A stretch of 64,000 nucleotides of DNA from an uncultured Bacteroides sp. (GCA_949289295.1 CASENM010000032.1:1-64000); one strand, 5' to 3'; positions 10,204 to 22,250 are shown, numbered from the stretch's first letter. The notes: generated by a model from the letters alone, not told the origin. A program made the numbers and translations.

Positions 10204-10815
10204 ATGCCAGAACATAAAAACAGGAAAGACAGAACGTTGGTTTACACGACAGTTGCCTTATGGGCAGCCGCGGTGTTTGTTTTTTTCCCTTCCTGCAGCC
10301 AAAAGGAAAGGAACGCAGCCGCTGCCGTAAAAGAAAGCGACTCACTGCCGGATATGCGCACGCTGGGAGTCACCACGCTGATTTCTGACTCAGGCATGAT
10401 CAGATACAAGATTCTGACAGACGAATGGCTGATTTACAGCCACCGCAACCCACCTTTCTGGGCTTTCGAGAAAGGAATCTATCTGGAAAAGTTCGACTCC
10501 CTGTTCCACGTGGATGCCAGTATCAAGGCCGATACGGCCTACTACTACGAGCCGAAAAAACTTTGGGAATTGCGCGGGAACGTACATGTGCAGAGCCAGC
10601 GCGGAGACAAATTCGATACCCAACTGCTTTTCTGGGACCAGAACAGAGAAAAAATCTATTCCGACAGATTCATCCGTATCGAACAGACAGACAAAGTGCT
10701 GACCGGATATGGATTTGAATCCAACCAACAAATGACAGAATACATAATCTTCAACAACACCGGTGAATTTGACGTGGAAGACACGACACCGGCCGACACG
10801 GTCCGCAACCACTGA
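10204..10815 (+). CDS. lptC: LPS export ABC transporter periplasmic protein LptC
   Basis: LptC links the inner-membrane LptBFG transporter to the periplasmic bridge that carries lipopolysaccharide to the outer membrane. The 203-residue product has one N-terminal hydrophobic segment (LVYTTVALWAAAVFVFF) followed by SCSQ, which could also be a lipobox. Then comes the LptC beta-jellyroll pattern with DEWLIYSH, WAFEKGIYLEKFD, ADTAYYYEPKKLWELRGNV and FDTQLLFWDQNREKIYSD. Length fits the family. It lies between a TPR protein and a CNNM transporter, a gene order I recall from other Bacteroidetes. Whether it is anchored by a helix or by lipid cannot be told from sequence. Confidence 0.88.
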   Translation: MPEHKNRKDRTLVYTTVALWAAAVFVFFPSCSQKERNAAAAVKESDSLPDMRTLGVTTLISDSGMIRYKILTDEWLIYSHRNPPFWAFEKGIYLEKFDSLFHVDASIKADTAYYYEPKKLWELRGNVHVQSQRGDKFDTQLLFWDQNREKIYSDRFIRIEQTDKVLTGYGFESNQQMTEYIIFNNTGEFDVEDTTPADTVRNH

Positions 10816-10834
10816 CCCTCAAATACTGACTGAC

Positions 10835-12094
10835 ATGAACATCTTCATACTATTGCTCATACCGCTTGCATTCGCCGCTTTCTTTTCAGGCATGGAAATC
10901 GCATTTGTATCCTCAAACAAACTCCGGTTTGAGATGGGGAAAAAAGACAATCTCCCCACACGTATCCTGTCTGTCTTTTTCAGCCATCCGAAAAATTTCA
11001 TATCCACCATGTGGTTGGGATATATGGCATCGCTTGTGGTTTTCGGCATTCTTGTCTCACAGTTTGCCGGTACTTTCATTCCGGCCGGCACGACAGTCAG
11101 TCCGGCAGTCTGGCTCATAGCCGAAATCATCGTGGCCGCACTGTGCATTCTTCTGCTGGGAGAGTTTGCCCCGAGAACACTGTTCAAAATCAATCCGCAA
11201 CTGACCCTGAAGATTTTCAGTCTCCCCGCATTCGTCTGCTACATCGTGCTCTATCCTTTCAGCCGTATTGCCACTTTCCTTTCAATCGGCCTGCTCCGGC
11301 TCACAGGCACACACATCAACAAAGAAAATCAGGAACGGGCTTTCACCAAAGGCGACCTGGACTATTTCATCCAAAGCAGCATCGAAGCGGCCGGAGGTGA
11401 TGAAGAAAATATCGACGACGAGGTGAAGATATTCAAGAACGCACTCGACTTCTCGAACATCAAAATCCGCGACTGCATGATTCCCCGGACAGAAATCATT
11501 GCCGTAGAGTTCGGAACACCGGTTGAAGAGCTGAAAACGACATTCGTGGAGAACGGCATCAGCAAAATCATTGTATATAAAGAAAATATAGACAATATCG
11601 TAGGATATATCCATTCATCGGAAATGTTCCGCCACACCTCCGACTGGCAAAAATATATCCGCTCCATCCCTATTGTGCCCGAAACGATGGGAGCACATAA
11701 GCTGATGTGTCTCTTCAAGCAGCAGAAACGTTCGCTGGCCGCAGTGGTCGACGAATTCGGAGGAACATCGGGCATCGTGGCCATGGAAGACCTGGTGGAA
11801 GAGATTCTGGGAGACATTGAGGACGAACACGATACCAATACGGTCATCGCCAAATCAATAGGCAACGACGAATATATCTTTTCCGGACGTCTCGACATAG
11901 AAAAGGCAAATGAAGATTTCAGCCTGAATCTGCCCGAGAGCGACGAATACCAGACAATAGGCGGACTGATTCTGCATGAATACCAAAGCATACCGAAAGT
12001 GAACGAAATAATCAGAATCGACAAGTTTCTGTTTAAAATCATCAAAGTGACCTCCACCAAGATTGAGCTCGTCAAGCTGAAAGTGGAGGAATAG
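10835..12094 (+). CDS. CNNM/CBS-domain transporter (HlyC/CorC family)
   Basis: The 419-residue product has an N-terminal CNNM domain with about four membrane segments (FILLLIPLAFAAFFSGMEIA, SLVVFGILVSQFAG, IIVAALCILLLGE, ICYIVLYPFSRI-like). Two CBS repeats follow near residues 215-340 (CMIPRTEIIAVEF, VVDEFGGTSGIVAMEDLVEE), then a C-terminal CorC/HlyC domain. Related proteins are implicated in magnesium or cobalt export; the hemolysin name is historical. A longer frame begins at 10763 inside lptC, but the ATG at 10835 starts directly with the first membrane helix and is preferred. It is probably the last gene of the coaX operon, because a terminator follows. Confidence 0.88.
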   Translation: MNIFILLLIPLAFAAFFSGMEIAFVSSNKLRFEMGKKDNLPTRILSVFFSHPKNFISTMWLGYMASLVVFGILVSQFAGTFIPAGTTVSPAVWLIAEIIVAALCILLLGEFAPRTLFKINPQLTLKIFSLPAFVCYIVLYPFSRIATFLSIGLLRLTGTHINKENQERAFTKGDLDYFIQSSIEAAGGDEENIDDEVKIFKNALDFSNIKIRDCMIPRTEIIAVEFGTPVEELKTTFVENGISKIIVYKENIDNIVGYIHSSEMFRHTSDWQKYIRSIPIVPETMGAHKLMCLFKQQKRSLAAVVDEFGGTSGIVAMEDLVEEILGDIEDEHDTNTVIAKSIGNDEYIFSGRLDIEKANEDFSLNLPESDEYQTIGGLILHEYQSIPKVNEIIRIDKFLFKIIKVTSTKIELVKLKVEE

Positions 12095-12136
12095 AAACCC
12101 GCTCCGGATTCATTCTAACTTACTCGAAAAACAGAC

Positions 12137-12184
12137 AAAATGCCCGGCAGAAGAAATTTAAACGGCCTCCGAGCATTTTTTTTT
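12137..12184 (+). terminator. Terminator after the CNNM gene
   Basis: The arms AAAATGCCCGG (12137-12147) and CCGAGCATTTT (12168-12178) pair with one mismatch and run into nine T residues, about 45 nt beyond the stop. Confidence 0.7.
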
Positions 12185-12272
12185 AAAGAAAATAGCGACT
12201 GAACTGCATTTTTTGTATCTTCGTGCGCTAATTACAGGAAATAAGAAACAATAACAAAAATAACAAATTTAA

Positions 12273-14411
12273 ATGGCAACTTTACAAACTATCAGAAGCA
12301 AAGGACCCTTGGTGGTCATTGTAATCGGACTTGCCCTTTTTGCGTTCATCGCCGGTGACGCATGGAAAGTCCTGCAGCCGCATCAAGGTAAACAGGATGT
12401 GGGTGAAGTGAATGGAGAAACACTCAGTGCACAAGATTATCAGAAAATGGTGGAAGAACTCAGCGAAGTCATCAAGCTGACAAACGGACTGAACAGCTTG
12501 AACGAAGACCAGCTGAACAACGTAAAGGATCAGGTATGGCAGAATTATGTAAACAACCGGTTGGTAGCCGAACAGGCTGAAAAGCTGGGACTTACTGTCA
12601 CTGATGCCGAAATCCAGAACATCATCGACCAAGGTACCCATCCGTTGCTGATGCAGACTCCGTTCCGCAATCCCCAAACCGGAATGTTCGACAAGGATAT
12701 GCTCCAGAAATTCCTAGTTGACTATGCAAACCTGGGCACGACCCAGATGCCGGCACAATATGCCGAATATTATCAGAAGCTGGGTGCTTTCTGGATGTTC
12801 GTGGAAAAAACGTTAAAAGAAAGCACATTGGCCGAAAAATATCAGAACCTGGTTACAAAATCACTGATTTCAAATCCGGTATCGGCTGAAGACGCATTCA
12901 AGGCACGCACCGAACAGAGCGACCTGTTGCTGGCTGGAGTTCCCTACTCTTCCATCAACGACTCAACGGTAGAAGTAACCGATGATGACATCAAGAAACT
13001 TTACAATGAAAAGAAAGAGCAGTTCAAACAGATGGCAGAAACCCGCGACATCCGCTACATCGACGTGAAAGTGGTTCCGTCGGACGCAGACCGCGCAGCC
13101 GTACTGAACGAAGTGACTGAATACAGCAACCTGCTGGACAAGACAACAAGCGACTATACGACTTTCATCCGCTCTACGGGTTCTGCTGTGAGCTACTCCG
13201 ACATACCTGTCAGCAAATCAGTTCTTCCGACTGACATTGCCGCACGTCTGGACTCTACCGGAATGAACGAAGTGTACGGACCGTATTATTACCAGACAGA
13301 CGATTCATACAATGCGTTTAAAGTTCTTGCAAAAGTGACTGCCCCCGATTCTATCCGTTTCCGCCAGATTCAGGTGATGGCCGACACGCAAGAAAAAACC
13401 AAGACTTTGGCCGACAGCATCTATAACGCTCTGAAAGGCGGAGCTGACTTTGCGAAAGTAGCAGAAATCTACGGGCAAACCGGGGAAGCCGTTTGGGTTA
13501 ACTCCAGAAGCTGGGAAGGCACTGAAATGGATGCAGACAACGTGAAGCTCATCAATACGCTCATCAACCAGCCCAAGAACCAGGTGACGAATCTGGCAAT
13601 CGGACAGGCTCACCTGATACTTCAGGTCATGGACAAGAAGAGCATGCAGACAAAATATAAAGTAGCTGTCGTAAAACGCCCGGTAGAGTTCAGCAAAGAA
13701 ACTTACAATGCCGCCTACAACAAATTCAGCCAGTTTGTAGCCCAGAACACGACAATTGAAGACCTGCAGAAAAATGCGGAAGAAAACGGATACTCGCTGA
13801 TACCTCGCCGTGACCTTTCAAATGCCGAGCATTATGTGGCCGGCGTAAAATCTACCGACGATGTGATGAGATGGATTTTCTCTGCAAAAGCCGGTGAAGT
13901 TTCTCCGCTGTATGAATGCGGCGAAAACGACCACATGATGGTGGTAGCTCTTGAAAAAATCCACAAGGCAGGATACCGTGACATAAACTCTGTAGCGGAC
14001 AGACTGAGAAATGAAATCAGACGTGACAAAAAGGCAGAAAAGATTTTGGCAGACATGCAAGGATTCAATTCGCTGGAACAGGTTAAAGGCTTGCAAGGTG
14101 CTGTGAGCGACTCTGTCAAGCATGTCACTTTCTCTGCGCCGGCCTATATTTCTGTCACTCATGCAAGCGAGCCTGTTATCGGTGCAGCAGCTGCCAAAAC
14201 TGAAATAAGCAAAACCAGCACACCTGTAAAAGGCAACGCAGGAGTTTATATGATACAGGTATATGCAAAGGATAAAGGTACAGAAGAATTTGATGCCAAG
14301 CAGGAAGAAGCTACATTGACCGGCATGGCCGCCCGTCTTGTGGGCAACCAGCTCATCAATGACCTGTATCAGAAAGCGGAAATAACAGACCAACGCTATC
14401 TGTTCTTCTAA
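12273..14411 (+). CDS. Periplasmic peptidyl-prolyl isomerase, PpiD/SurA type
   Basis: The 712-residue product has a single N-terminal membrane anchor (GPLVVIVIGLALFAFIAGDA) and then a SurA-type chaperone domain (VGEVNGETLSAQDYQKMVEE). A parvulin-like region follows around residues 350-470 (SIRFRQIQVMADTQEKTK, LADSIYNALKGGADFAKVAE) and a second PPIC-like segment near 540 (GEVSPLYECGENDHMMVVAL). It probably helps newly exported proteins fold at the periplasmic face of the inner membrane, like E. coli PpiD, which is 623 residues. Active-site residues were not verified. It is flanked by terminators on both sides, so it is likely monocistronic. TATCTTCG at 12216-12223 is a weak -7 candidate. Confidence 0.87.
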   Translation: MATLQTIRSKGPLVVIVIGLALFAFIAGDAWKVLQPHQGKQDVGEVNGETLSAQDYQKMVEELSEVIKLTNGLNSLNEDQLNNVKDQVWQNYVNNRLVAEQAEKLGLTVTDAEIQNIIDQGTHPLLMQTPFRNPQTGMFDKDMLQKFLVDYANLGTTQMPAQYAEYYQKLGAFWMFVEKTLKESTLAEKYQNLVTKSLISNPVSAEDAFKARTEQSDLLLAGVPYSSINDSTVEVTDDDIKKLYNEKKEQFKQMAETRDIRYIDVKVVPSDADRAAVLNEVTEYSNLLDKTTSDYTTFIRSTGSAVSYSDIPVSKSVLPTDIAARLDSTGMNEVYGPYYYQTDDSYNAFKVLAKVTAPDSIRFRQIQVMADTQEKTKTLADSIYNALKGGADFAKVAEIYGQTGEAVWVNSRSWEGTEMDADNVKLINTLINQPKNQVTNLAIGQAHLILQVMDKKSMQTKYKVAVVKRPVEFSKETYNAAYNKFSQFVAQNTTIEDLQKNAEENGYSLIPRRDLSNAEHYVAGVKSTDDVMRWIFSAKAGEVSPLYECGENDHMMVVALEKIHKAGYRDINSVADRLRNEIRRDKKAEKILADMQGFNSLEQVKGLQGAVSDSVKHVTFSAPAYISVTHASEPVIGAAAAKTEISKTSTPVKGNAGVYMIQVYAKDKGTEEFDAKQEEATLTGMAARLVGNQLINDLYQKAEITDQRYLFF

Positions 14412-14442
14412 AAACTGACTTGAAAGAATAATTTCATAAACA

Positions 14443-14496
14443 ATAAAAAAAACGGGGCTGTCTCAGATTTCAACTTGAGTCAGCCCCGTTTTTTAC
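14443..14496. terminator. Bidirectional terminator between the PpiD-like and ATP-grasp genes
   Basis: The perfect arms AACGGGGCTG (14451-14460) and CAGCCCCGTT (14481-14490) have an A-run on the left and a T-run on the right, so the hairpin can stop both convergent genes. Confidence 0.88.
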
Positions 14497-14507
14497 TGCC
14501 CGAATCT

Positions 14508-15683
14508 CTACTCACGCTCCGCTATGATTATATACACTTGATAACGTGTATCGGCATCAACCCCGGTCAGCGAAAGATAACCGTTCAATATCCGGCCGTC
14601 TGACAGTTGCAACGGATGACGTTCTTTCATGGAACAATGGGTCTCCAACGCCTCACCTCGGACTGGATAATGTTCTACTCTGAAATACCCCTCCGAACGA
14701 GAATGCACCAGACTGCGGTTCACGACATGAGCAACAATTCCCATATTCATCCGAAGGTTGATTTCGACACAAGGATGCACGCAATAACTGCCATTCTGCC
14801 GACACACCATCATGTCAACCCCAAAATATCCCCTATAATCACTTTTCAACATGGAAGAAAGCCGGTCCATCAACTCTATCTTCACATCCAGGAGCAAATC
14901 AACCGGCACATATGATGACAGAAGCTGTAAGATGCGGTCATCATCCAACAATCGGTTCTCTTTATAATTTCCATGCGTATCCGTATCAAACAAAGAATAA
15001 CCTATAAAGAACAAATTCCCGGCACCGTCCGCAAAAAATTCCATCGCAAAATCACACACCTTCTCATACAAGGGTTCTGCCATAATCTCTCCCTGCGTCC
15101 GCAGGATACGGCCAATCCATCCTTCCACCGATTCAGTCCAAGTAGCTGACGAAACTCTCACCAGACCTCTCCCACTTCCCGACCAGGGGGCTTTGAGAAC
15201 CACCTCGCCGACCTCCGACATACAACAATGCACATCACGCAACGATTTGCATACACACGACTCCCCACATACTCCCTGAATCTCCCTCATCGCTTCTTGT
15301 ATGGCCACACACTGCTGCCTCCCCGACAATTCACGTATACGCTTCATCTGGGAATCAGTCAACAAGAAACCTTCATCCACACCAGCCAGCCGGAGCGTAT
15401 GCAACAAAGCCGGATTCCACCCCCAAGGCATATATCGGCCCGACTCCCACTGAACGGTCCACTCCGCTTCCGGAAACAGTTCGCCGCTTCCCAATTGAGA
15501 CCGGAGCAATTCGACCTGTCTCCATTCGTTTATCTTCACTTTTCCTTTCCCGGCATACCATCCCGGCAAGACAGCCAAATCATAAGCCATCCGCATGATT
15601 TCATCAGGGGCCTTATAAAAAGAAGTATTGTTTGCCAAAGCCATATCATGCGCCGGATTGAAACAATATATACATTCAGTCAT
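14508..15683 (-). CDS. ATP-grasp fold protein of unknown substrate
   Basis: The 391-residue product begins MTECIYCFNPAHDMALANN. It has ATP-grasp hallmarks: a nucleotide-loop segment VVLKAPWSGSGRGLVRVS near residue 160, a central acidic strand (IMAEPLYEKVCDFAMEFF), and the metal-binding end GYFGVDMMVC followed by VHPCVEINLRMNMG near residue 310. ATP-grasp enzymes join a carboxylate to an amine or thiol through an acyl phosphate; the substrate here is unknown. There is no signal peptide, so it should be cytoplasmic. It stands alone, convergent with the PpiD-like gene and divergent from glnN. I recall similar conserved hypothetical genes in other Bacteroides but no named function. TATCTTTA at 15704-15711 on the minus strand is a possible -7 box. 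Confidence 0.72.
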   Translation of the reverse strand: MTECIYCFNPAHDMALANNTSFYKAPDEIMRMAYDLAVLPGWYAGKGKVKINEWRQVELLRSQLGSGELFPEAEWTVQWESGRYMPWGWNPALLHTLRLAGVDEGFLLTDSQMKRIRELSGRQQCVAIQEAMREIQGVCGESCVCKSLRDVHCCMSEVGEVVLKAPWSGSGRGLVRVSSATWTESVEGWIGRILRTQGEIMAEPLYEKVCDFAMEFFADGAGNLFFIGYSLFDTDTHGNYKENRLLDDDRILQLLSSYVPVDLLLDVKIELMDRLSSMLKSDYRGYFGVDMMVCRQNGSYCVHPCVEINLRMNMGIVAHVVNRSLVHSRSEGYFRVEHYPVRGEALETHCSMKERHPLQLSDGRILNGYLSLTGVDADTRYQVYIIIAERE

Positions 15684-15921
15684 TTCACTCGTTTTTATTC
15701 AGGATAAAGATACTTAAAAATCCGATGTAGCCACAGAGCATAACCGGTCTGAACAGAATAAATTTCTCTACCGGGAAAGATACGCTTACATATCACTCAA
15801 ATATAGAGATAAAATGAAACAATCAGTAATATATATAGAAAATAAAACTATGAAATGTAAGATTCAATAAAATAAAACACAAAAAAGGATACCACGTAGA
15901 TATACCGGAGACAAAAAGACA

Positions 15922-15930
15922 TAACTTTGC
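15922..15930 (+). promoter_or_regulatory. glnN promoter in a 358-nt AT-rich gap
   Basis: TAACTTTGC is a perfect TAnnTTTGC box, giving a leader of about 105 nt before glnN. No clear -33 box is present, which could mean activator dependence. The rest of 15684-16041 is AT-rich; I see no gene in it. Confidence 0.6.
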
Positions 15931-16041
15931 AGTATAACAAAAACAAAATGAAAACAAATACCACTATTTAAAACCATAAAGGCAATAACATAATCCATTT
16001 TCAATACAATATACAAATACAACAAACTAAAACGAGAGTTT

Positions 16042-18231
<2,190 letters not shown>

Positions 18232-18269
18232 TTATAGGATTATCCCTTATTTCTTATTGGTTGTTTGAT

Positions 18270-18308
18270 AAAAACAGAAGCCGGGGTTCCGTGAGGAAAT
18301 CCGGCTTC
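18270..18308 (-). terminator. Terminator of the dapL end of the GOGAT operon
   Basis: GAAGCCGG (18277-18284) pairs with CCGGCTTC (18301-18308), with an inner TTCC/GGAA pairing, and reads into a T-run on the minus strand. It lies 30 nt beyond the dapL stop. Confidence 0.75.
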
Positions 18309-18337
18309 GCCCTTTATCGTGCAGGCCTGTCTGAATG

Positions 18338-19573
18338 TCATTTCCGTGCCCATGCGGCTATACGCCCCATAGCCTCCACGCAGTCTTCGCGGCTTCCGAA
18401 AGAGGTGAGACGGAGATAGCCTTCCCCGCTCGGTCCGAACCCCACACCCGGCGTTCCTACCACATGCACCTCACGAAGCAGCGTATCGAAAAACTCCCAC
18501 GAGCCTGTCCCTTCAGGAGCCTTCAGCCACAGATAGGGGGAATTCGTCCCTCCATACACCTCGAAACCGGACTGACGGAGGGTGTCGAGCATAATCCGGG
18601 CATTCCCCATATAATACCCGATGGTTTCCTTCACCTGCCGACGGCCTTCCTCCGAATATACCGCCTCCGCGCCGCGCTGAGTAATATAACTGGCACCGTT
18701 GAACTTCGTACACTGACGGCGGTTCCACAAACGGTTCAACGCCACGCGATTGCCTTGCGCGTCCGTTCCGGCCACCTCTTCAGGAACCACCGTATATCCG
18801 CAACGCACACCGGTGAAACCCGCCGTTTTTGAAAAGCTCCGGAATTCCACCGCACACCGGCGCGCTCCCTCAATCTCATAGATGGAGTGCGGCACGTCAT
18901 CCTCACGGATAAACGCCTCGTATGCCGCGTCAAACAAGATAAGGGATCCGTTCTCCAGCGCATAGTCCACCCACTTCTTGAGTTGGGCGCGGGTCAGTGT
19001 TGTCCCGGTGGGATTGTTCGGATAACAGAGATAGATGATGTCGGCCCGATGCCGCGGAAGTGCCGGTACAAAGCCATTCTCCGCCGTACAGGGCAGATAG
19101 ACAATGTTGCTCCAGCAACCGTCGGCCTGCAGCTTTCCGGCACGCCCGAACATGACATTGCTGTCCACGTACACCGGATAAACCGGATCGGTCACGACCA
19201 CCGTATTATGAAGGCCGAGAATATCCGTAAAATTGCCCGTATCGCTCTTCGCGCCGTCGCTCACAAACACTTCATCCGGTGAGAGACGCACACCCAACGG
19301 CTCAAAGTCGTGACGGATAATCGCGTCAATCAGAAAACCGTATCCCTGCTCAGGTCCGTATCCGTGGAAGGTGCCGGCATGCGCCAGTTCGTCCACCGCA
19401 CGGTGCATCGCCTCAATGGAAGCCTGAGGAAGGGGACGGGTCACGTCACCGATGCCCAGACGGATCAGTCTGACATCCGGATGGGCTGACTTAAACGCAT
19501 TGACTCTTTTCGCTACTTCGGAGAAAAGATAACTTCCCGGAAGCTTTATGAAATTTTCGTTGATTGAGACCAT
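18338..19573 (-). CDS. dapL: LL-diaminopimelate aminotransferase
   Basis: DapL converts tetrahydrodipicolinate directly to LL-diaminopimelate using glutamate as amino donor and PLP as cofactor. This bypasses the succinylase or acetylase branches of lysine synthesis. The 411-residue class I/II aminotransferase has the N-terminal [51 protein letters not shown], the [11 protein letters not shown] motif and the PLP-lysine region [18 protein letters not shown]. It is the last gene of the minus-strand run gltB-gltD-asnB-dapF-dapL. A 190-nt gap with a large inverted repeat separates it from dapF, so its expression could be set separately. Confidence 0.95.
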   Translation of the reverse strand: MVSINENFIKLPGSYLFSEVAKRVNAFKSAHPDVRLIRLGIGDVTRPLPQASIEAMHRAVDELAHAGTFHGYGPEQGYGFLIDAIIRHDFEPLGVRLSPDEVFVSDGAKSDTGNFTDILGLHNTVVVTDPVYPVYVDSNVMFGRAGKLQADGCWSNIVYLPCTAENGFVPALPRHRADIIYLCYPNNPTGTTLTRAQLKKWVDYALENGSLILFDAAYEAFIREDDVPHSIYEIEGARRCAVEFRSFSKTAGFTGVRCGYTVVPEEVAGTDAQGNRVALNRLWNRRQCTKFNGASYITQRGAEAVYSEEGRRQVKETIGYYMGNARIMLDTLRQSGFEVYGGTNSPYLWLKAPEGTGSWEFFDTLLREVHVVGTPGVGFGPSGEGYLRLTSFGSREDCVEAMGRIAAWARK

Positions 19574-19642
19574 AACAATATGATGTGTTTAGAATTTAAA
19601 TAAGAAAAACAGAATGCTTCTTTGAGAACGTCTTGAGAAAAA

Positions 19643-19732
19643 CTATGGTCCGGCCCGTGAACCGTACGGTTCAACAGTGTGATCCGTATAGTCCACCGAT
19701 ATGGACCGTACGGTTCACGAGCCGGACCATAG
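19643..19732. repeat. 90-nt inverted repeat containing three palindromes at 22-nt period
   Basis: The outer arms 19643-19672 and 19703-19732 match at 28 of 30 positions. Inside are three palindromes centred at 19665.5, 19687.5 and 19709.5, exactly 22 nt apart. The outer two contain ACCGTACGGT and the middle is a weaker GATCCGTATAGTCC. The whole element is symmetrical about the middle unit. It lies between dapF and dapL on the transcribed strand and could act as an attenuator, processing site or protein-binding site. Confidence 0.88.
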
Positions 19733-19763
19733 AAGTCGGAACGGCATTTTCACTTTAATCCCT

Positions 19764-20576
19764 TCAGACTTCAATCTTTCCTTCAAAGACCTTGACGGCG
19801 GGACCCGTCATGAACAGATGTCCGGACGGTCCGGTCCAGGAAACCTGAAGCGCTCCACCGTCCATCACCACCTCGGTATCCTCTCCGCCACGGCCTGTGG
19901 AGAATGCGGCGACCGCCGTGGCACACGCCCCGGTGCCACATGCCTGGGTGATACCTGAGCCACGCTCCCACACCCGCATGCGGATCTTTCCGGGAGCGAT
20001 GACCTGAGCGAACTCCACATTGACACGGTCAGGGAAAAAGGGATGACATTCCAGACGGGAACCGACGGCGGCCACATCCACCTTCGAGACATCGTCCACA
20101 AATATCACCAGATGAGGGTTTCCCATCGAGACCGACATGCCTTCCGCAAAAGGATACCCGTCGCCCAAGAACACCGGACGGATGTCCGCAGGAACACCCA
20201 TGTCCACACTGACCCGGTTCACCTCACCGTTCTCCACGTACAGGCGCAACACCTTCACTCCCGACAACGTGTCGAGCAGGACTTCGTCCTTGTCCGTCAA
20301 CCCGTTCTCATACACGTATTTGCCGATACACCGGCTGGCATTTCCGCACATCCTCGCTTCCGAACCGTCGGCATTGAAGATACGCATACTGAAATCCGCC
20401 TTGTCCGAAGCGCCTATGAGCACAAGCCCGTCACTGCCTATTCCCGTATGCGGACGGCTCCACTCCACGGCATATCTCTCAGGATTTGGCAACGGATATT
20501 TCACCGCGTCCACATAAATGTAGTCATTGCCCAGACCCTGCATCTTTGTAAATTCAATCTTTCTTCTCATACCCAT
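19764..20576 (-). CDS. dapF: Diaminopimelate epimerase
   Basis: DapF interconverts LL- and meso-diaminopimelate, the form used in peptidoglycan and by lysine decarboxylation. The 270-residue product starts [16 protein letters not shown]. It holds both catalytic cysteines: one in [17 protein letters not shown] and one in [14 protein letters not shown]. Other family motifs are [10 protein letters not shown] and [12 protein letters not shown]. The ATG directly abuts the asnB stop (TGAATG), which implies translational coupling. A second ATG two codons in is an alternative start. Together with dapL it supplies the cell-wall precursor from the same transcript that makes glutamate and asparagine. 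Confidence 0.95.
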   Translation of the reverse strand: MGMRRKIEFTKMQGLGNDYIYVDAVKYPLPNPERYAVEWSRPHTGIGSDGLVLIGASDKADFSMRIFNADGSEARMCGNASRCIGKYVYENGLTDKDEVLLDTLSGVKVLRLYVENGEVNRVSVDMGVPADIRPVFLGDGYPFAEGMSVSMGNPHLVIFVDDVSKVDVAAVGSRLECHPFFPDRVNVEFAQVIAPGKIRMRVWERGSGITQACGTGACATAVAAFSTGRGGEDTEVVMDGGALQVSWTGPSGHLFMTGPAVKVFEGKIEV

Positions 20577-22250
20577 TCACTTTTTCAGATAAGCATCCTC
20601 GTGTACTCCCGCCACGGCACGTCCGCTCGGCTCGTTCATGTTCCTGAACGCCTCATCCCATGCCAATGCCTCCGCGGTGGAACAAGCCACGCTCGGCACA
20701 CTCGGCACACTGCGCGCCGCGCTCTCGCTGGGGAAATACTCCTCAAATATGCTCCGGTAATAATATTCTTCCTTGTTGCGCGGCGGATTGATGGGGAAAC
20801 GCTCGGCCGCATGAGCCATCTCCTCATCGGAAACGGCTTTCGAAGTCATTTCCTTCAGTGTGTCAATCCAGCTGTAGCCCACTCCGTCGCTGAACTGCTC
20901 CTTCTGTCTCCAAAGCACGCTTTCCGGCAACATGCCGGCAAAAGCCTCGCGCAGGATCTTCTTCTCGATGGTCTTTCCGGGACACATCTTGGCAGCGGGG
21001 TTCAGGCGCATGGCCACGTCAAGAAACTCCTTGTCGAGAAAAGGTACACGGCCTTCCACTCCCCATGCGGCCAACGACTTGTTCGCCCTCAGACAGTCAT
21101 AAAGATACAGTTTGGAAAGCTTGCGCACCGTTTCCTCATGGAAAGCCCTCGCATCGGGCGCCTTATGGAAATAAAGATAACCGCCGAACACCTCATCCGC
21201 TCCTTCTCCGCTCAGCACCATCTTGATGCCCATGCTCTTGATGACCCGTGCCAACAGATACATCGGTGTAGAGGCGCGGACGGTGGTCACGTCGTATGTC
21301 TCGATGAAATAAATCACATCACGCACCGCGTCAAGTCCCTCCTGAATGGTGTAGTTAATCTCATGATGCACCGTACCGATATAGTCGGCCACCTCTCTGG
21401 CCTTCAGCAGGTCGGGAGCGCCTTTCAGCCCCACGGCAAACGAATGGAGCTGCGGCCACCACGCGTCTTTCTGCCCATCGGTCTCAATGCGCCGGGAAGC
21501 GAACTTCCTGGCCACGGCGGAAATCACCGAACTGTCAAGGCCACCCGACAGAAGCACACCGTAAGGCACGTCGCTCATCAGCTGACGGCGCACCGCCTCT
21601 TCCAGCGCGTCGTGTATGGCCTGGGGAGAGGCCGGATTGTCTTTCACGGCCTCATAACCCATCCAGTCGCGCTTGTACCAACGCTCCATCTTTCCCGTGA
21701 CACTCGAATAATAATGTCCCGGCAGAAACGGCTCATAACGCCCGCAACAGCCCTCCAGCGCCTTCAGCTCACTGGCACAGTACACCTTCCCGTCCGCATC
21801 GTAACCGATGTACAACGGAATCACGCCAATCGGATCGCGGGCAATCAAAAACTCATCCTTCTCCTCGTCATACAGGGCAAAGGCGAAGATTCCGTTCAGG
21901 TCCTCCAGAAAACCGATGCCCTTGTCACGGTAGAGGGCGAGAATGACCTCACAGTCGCTGCCGGTCTGGAACTCATACTTTCCGGCATACCGGCGGCGGA
22001 TGTCCCGATGATTATAGATTTCACCGTTCACCGCCAGAATCTGTTTCCTGTCCGGCGAGAACAAGGGTTGTCTTCCGCTCTGAGGGTCGACGATGGACAG
22101 ACGCTCATGAGCCAGGATGGCTGACTTTCCGCAATAGATGCCGCTCCAGTCCGGTCCGCGGTGACGGATTTTCTTCGCCATTGCCAACGCCTTGTCGCGC
22201 AAGGCGGGTGTCGGCTCCTTAATATTGAATATCGCTACAATTCCACACAT
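20577..22250 (-). CDS. asnB: Asparagine synthase, glutamine-hydrolysing
   Basis: AsnB converts aspartate to asparagine using ATP and glutamine nitrogen. In the 557-residue product the catalytic Cys2 follows the initiator Met (MCGIVAIFNI). An N-terminal glutamine amidotransferase domain contains IRHRGPDWSGIY, HERLSIVDPQSG and VNGEIYNHRDI. The C-terminal synthase domain has the PP-loop LLSGGLDSSVISA near residue 235 and LSGEGADEVFGGYLYFHKAP. Length matches E. coli AsnB. It sits between gltD and dapF, which it abuts, so it shares the GOGAT transcript. A heptad repeat lies just upstream. Confidence 0.96.
   Translation of the reverse strand: MCGIVAIFNIKEPTPALRDKALAMAKKIRHRGPDWSGIYCGKSAILAHERLSIVDPQSGRQPLFSPDRKQILAVNGEIYNHRDIRRRYAGKYEFQTGSDCEVILALYRDKGIGFLEDLNGIFAFALYDEEKDEFLIARDPIGVIPLYIGYDADGKVYCASELKALEGCCGRYEPFLPGHYYSSVTGKMERWYKRDWMGYEAVKDNPASPQAIHDALEEAVRRQLMSDVPYGVLLSGGLDSSVISAVARKFASRRIETDGQKDAWWPQLHSFAVGLKGAPDLLKAREVADYIGTVHHEINYTIQEGLDAVRDVIYFIETYDVTTVRASTPMYLLARVIKSMGIKMVLSGEGADEVFGGYLYFHKAPDARAFHEETVRKLSKLYLYDCLRANKSLAAWGVEGRVPFLDKEFLDVAMRLNPAAKMCPGKTIEKKILREAFAGMLPESVLWRQKEQFSDGVGYSWIDTLKEMTSKAVSDEEMAHAAERFPINPPRNKEEYYYRSIFEEYFPSESAARSVPSVPSVACSTAEALAWDEAFRNMNEPSGRAVAGVHEDAYLKK

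Noticed and set aside
15684-16041. Small gene or tRNA in the gap before glnN
   Set aside because: The sequence is AT-rich with no cloverleaf and only weak open frames; a promoter and leader explain it.
20043-22124. 693-codon open frame opposite dapF and asnB
   Set aside because: It crosses two convincing genes on the other strand, has no recognisable motif and is rich in His and Arg, typical of antisense shadows.
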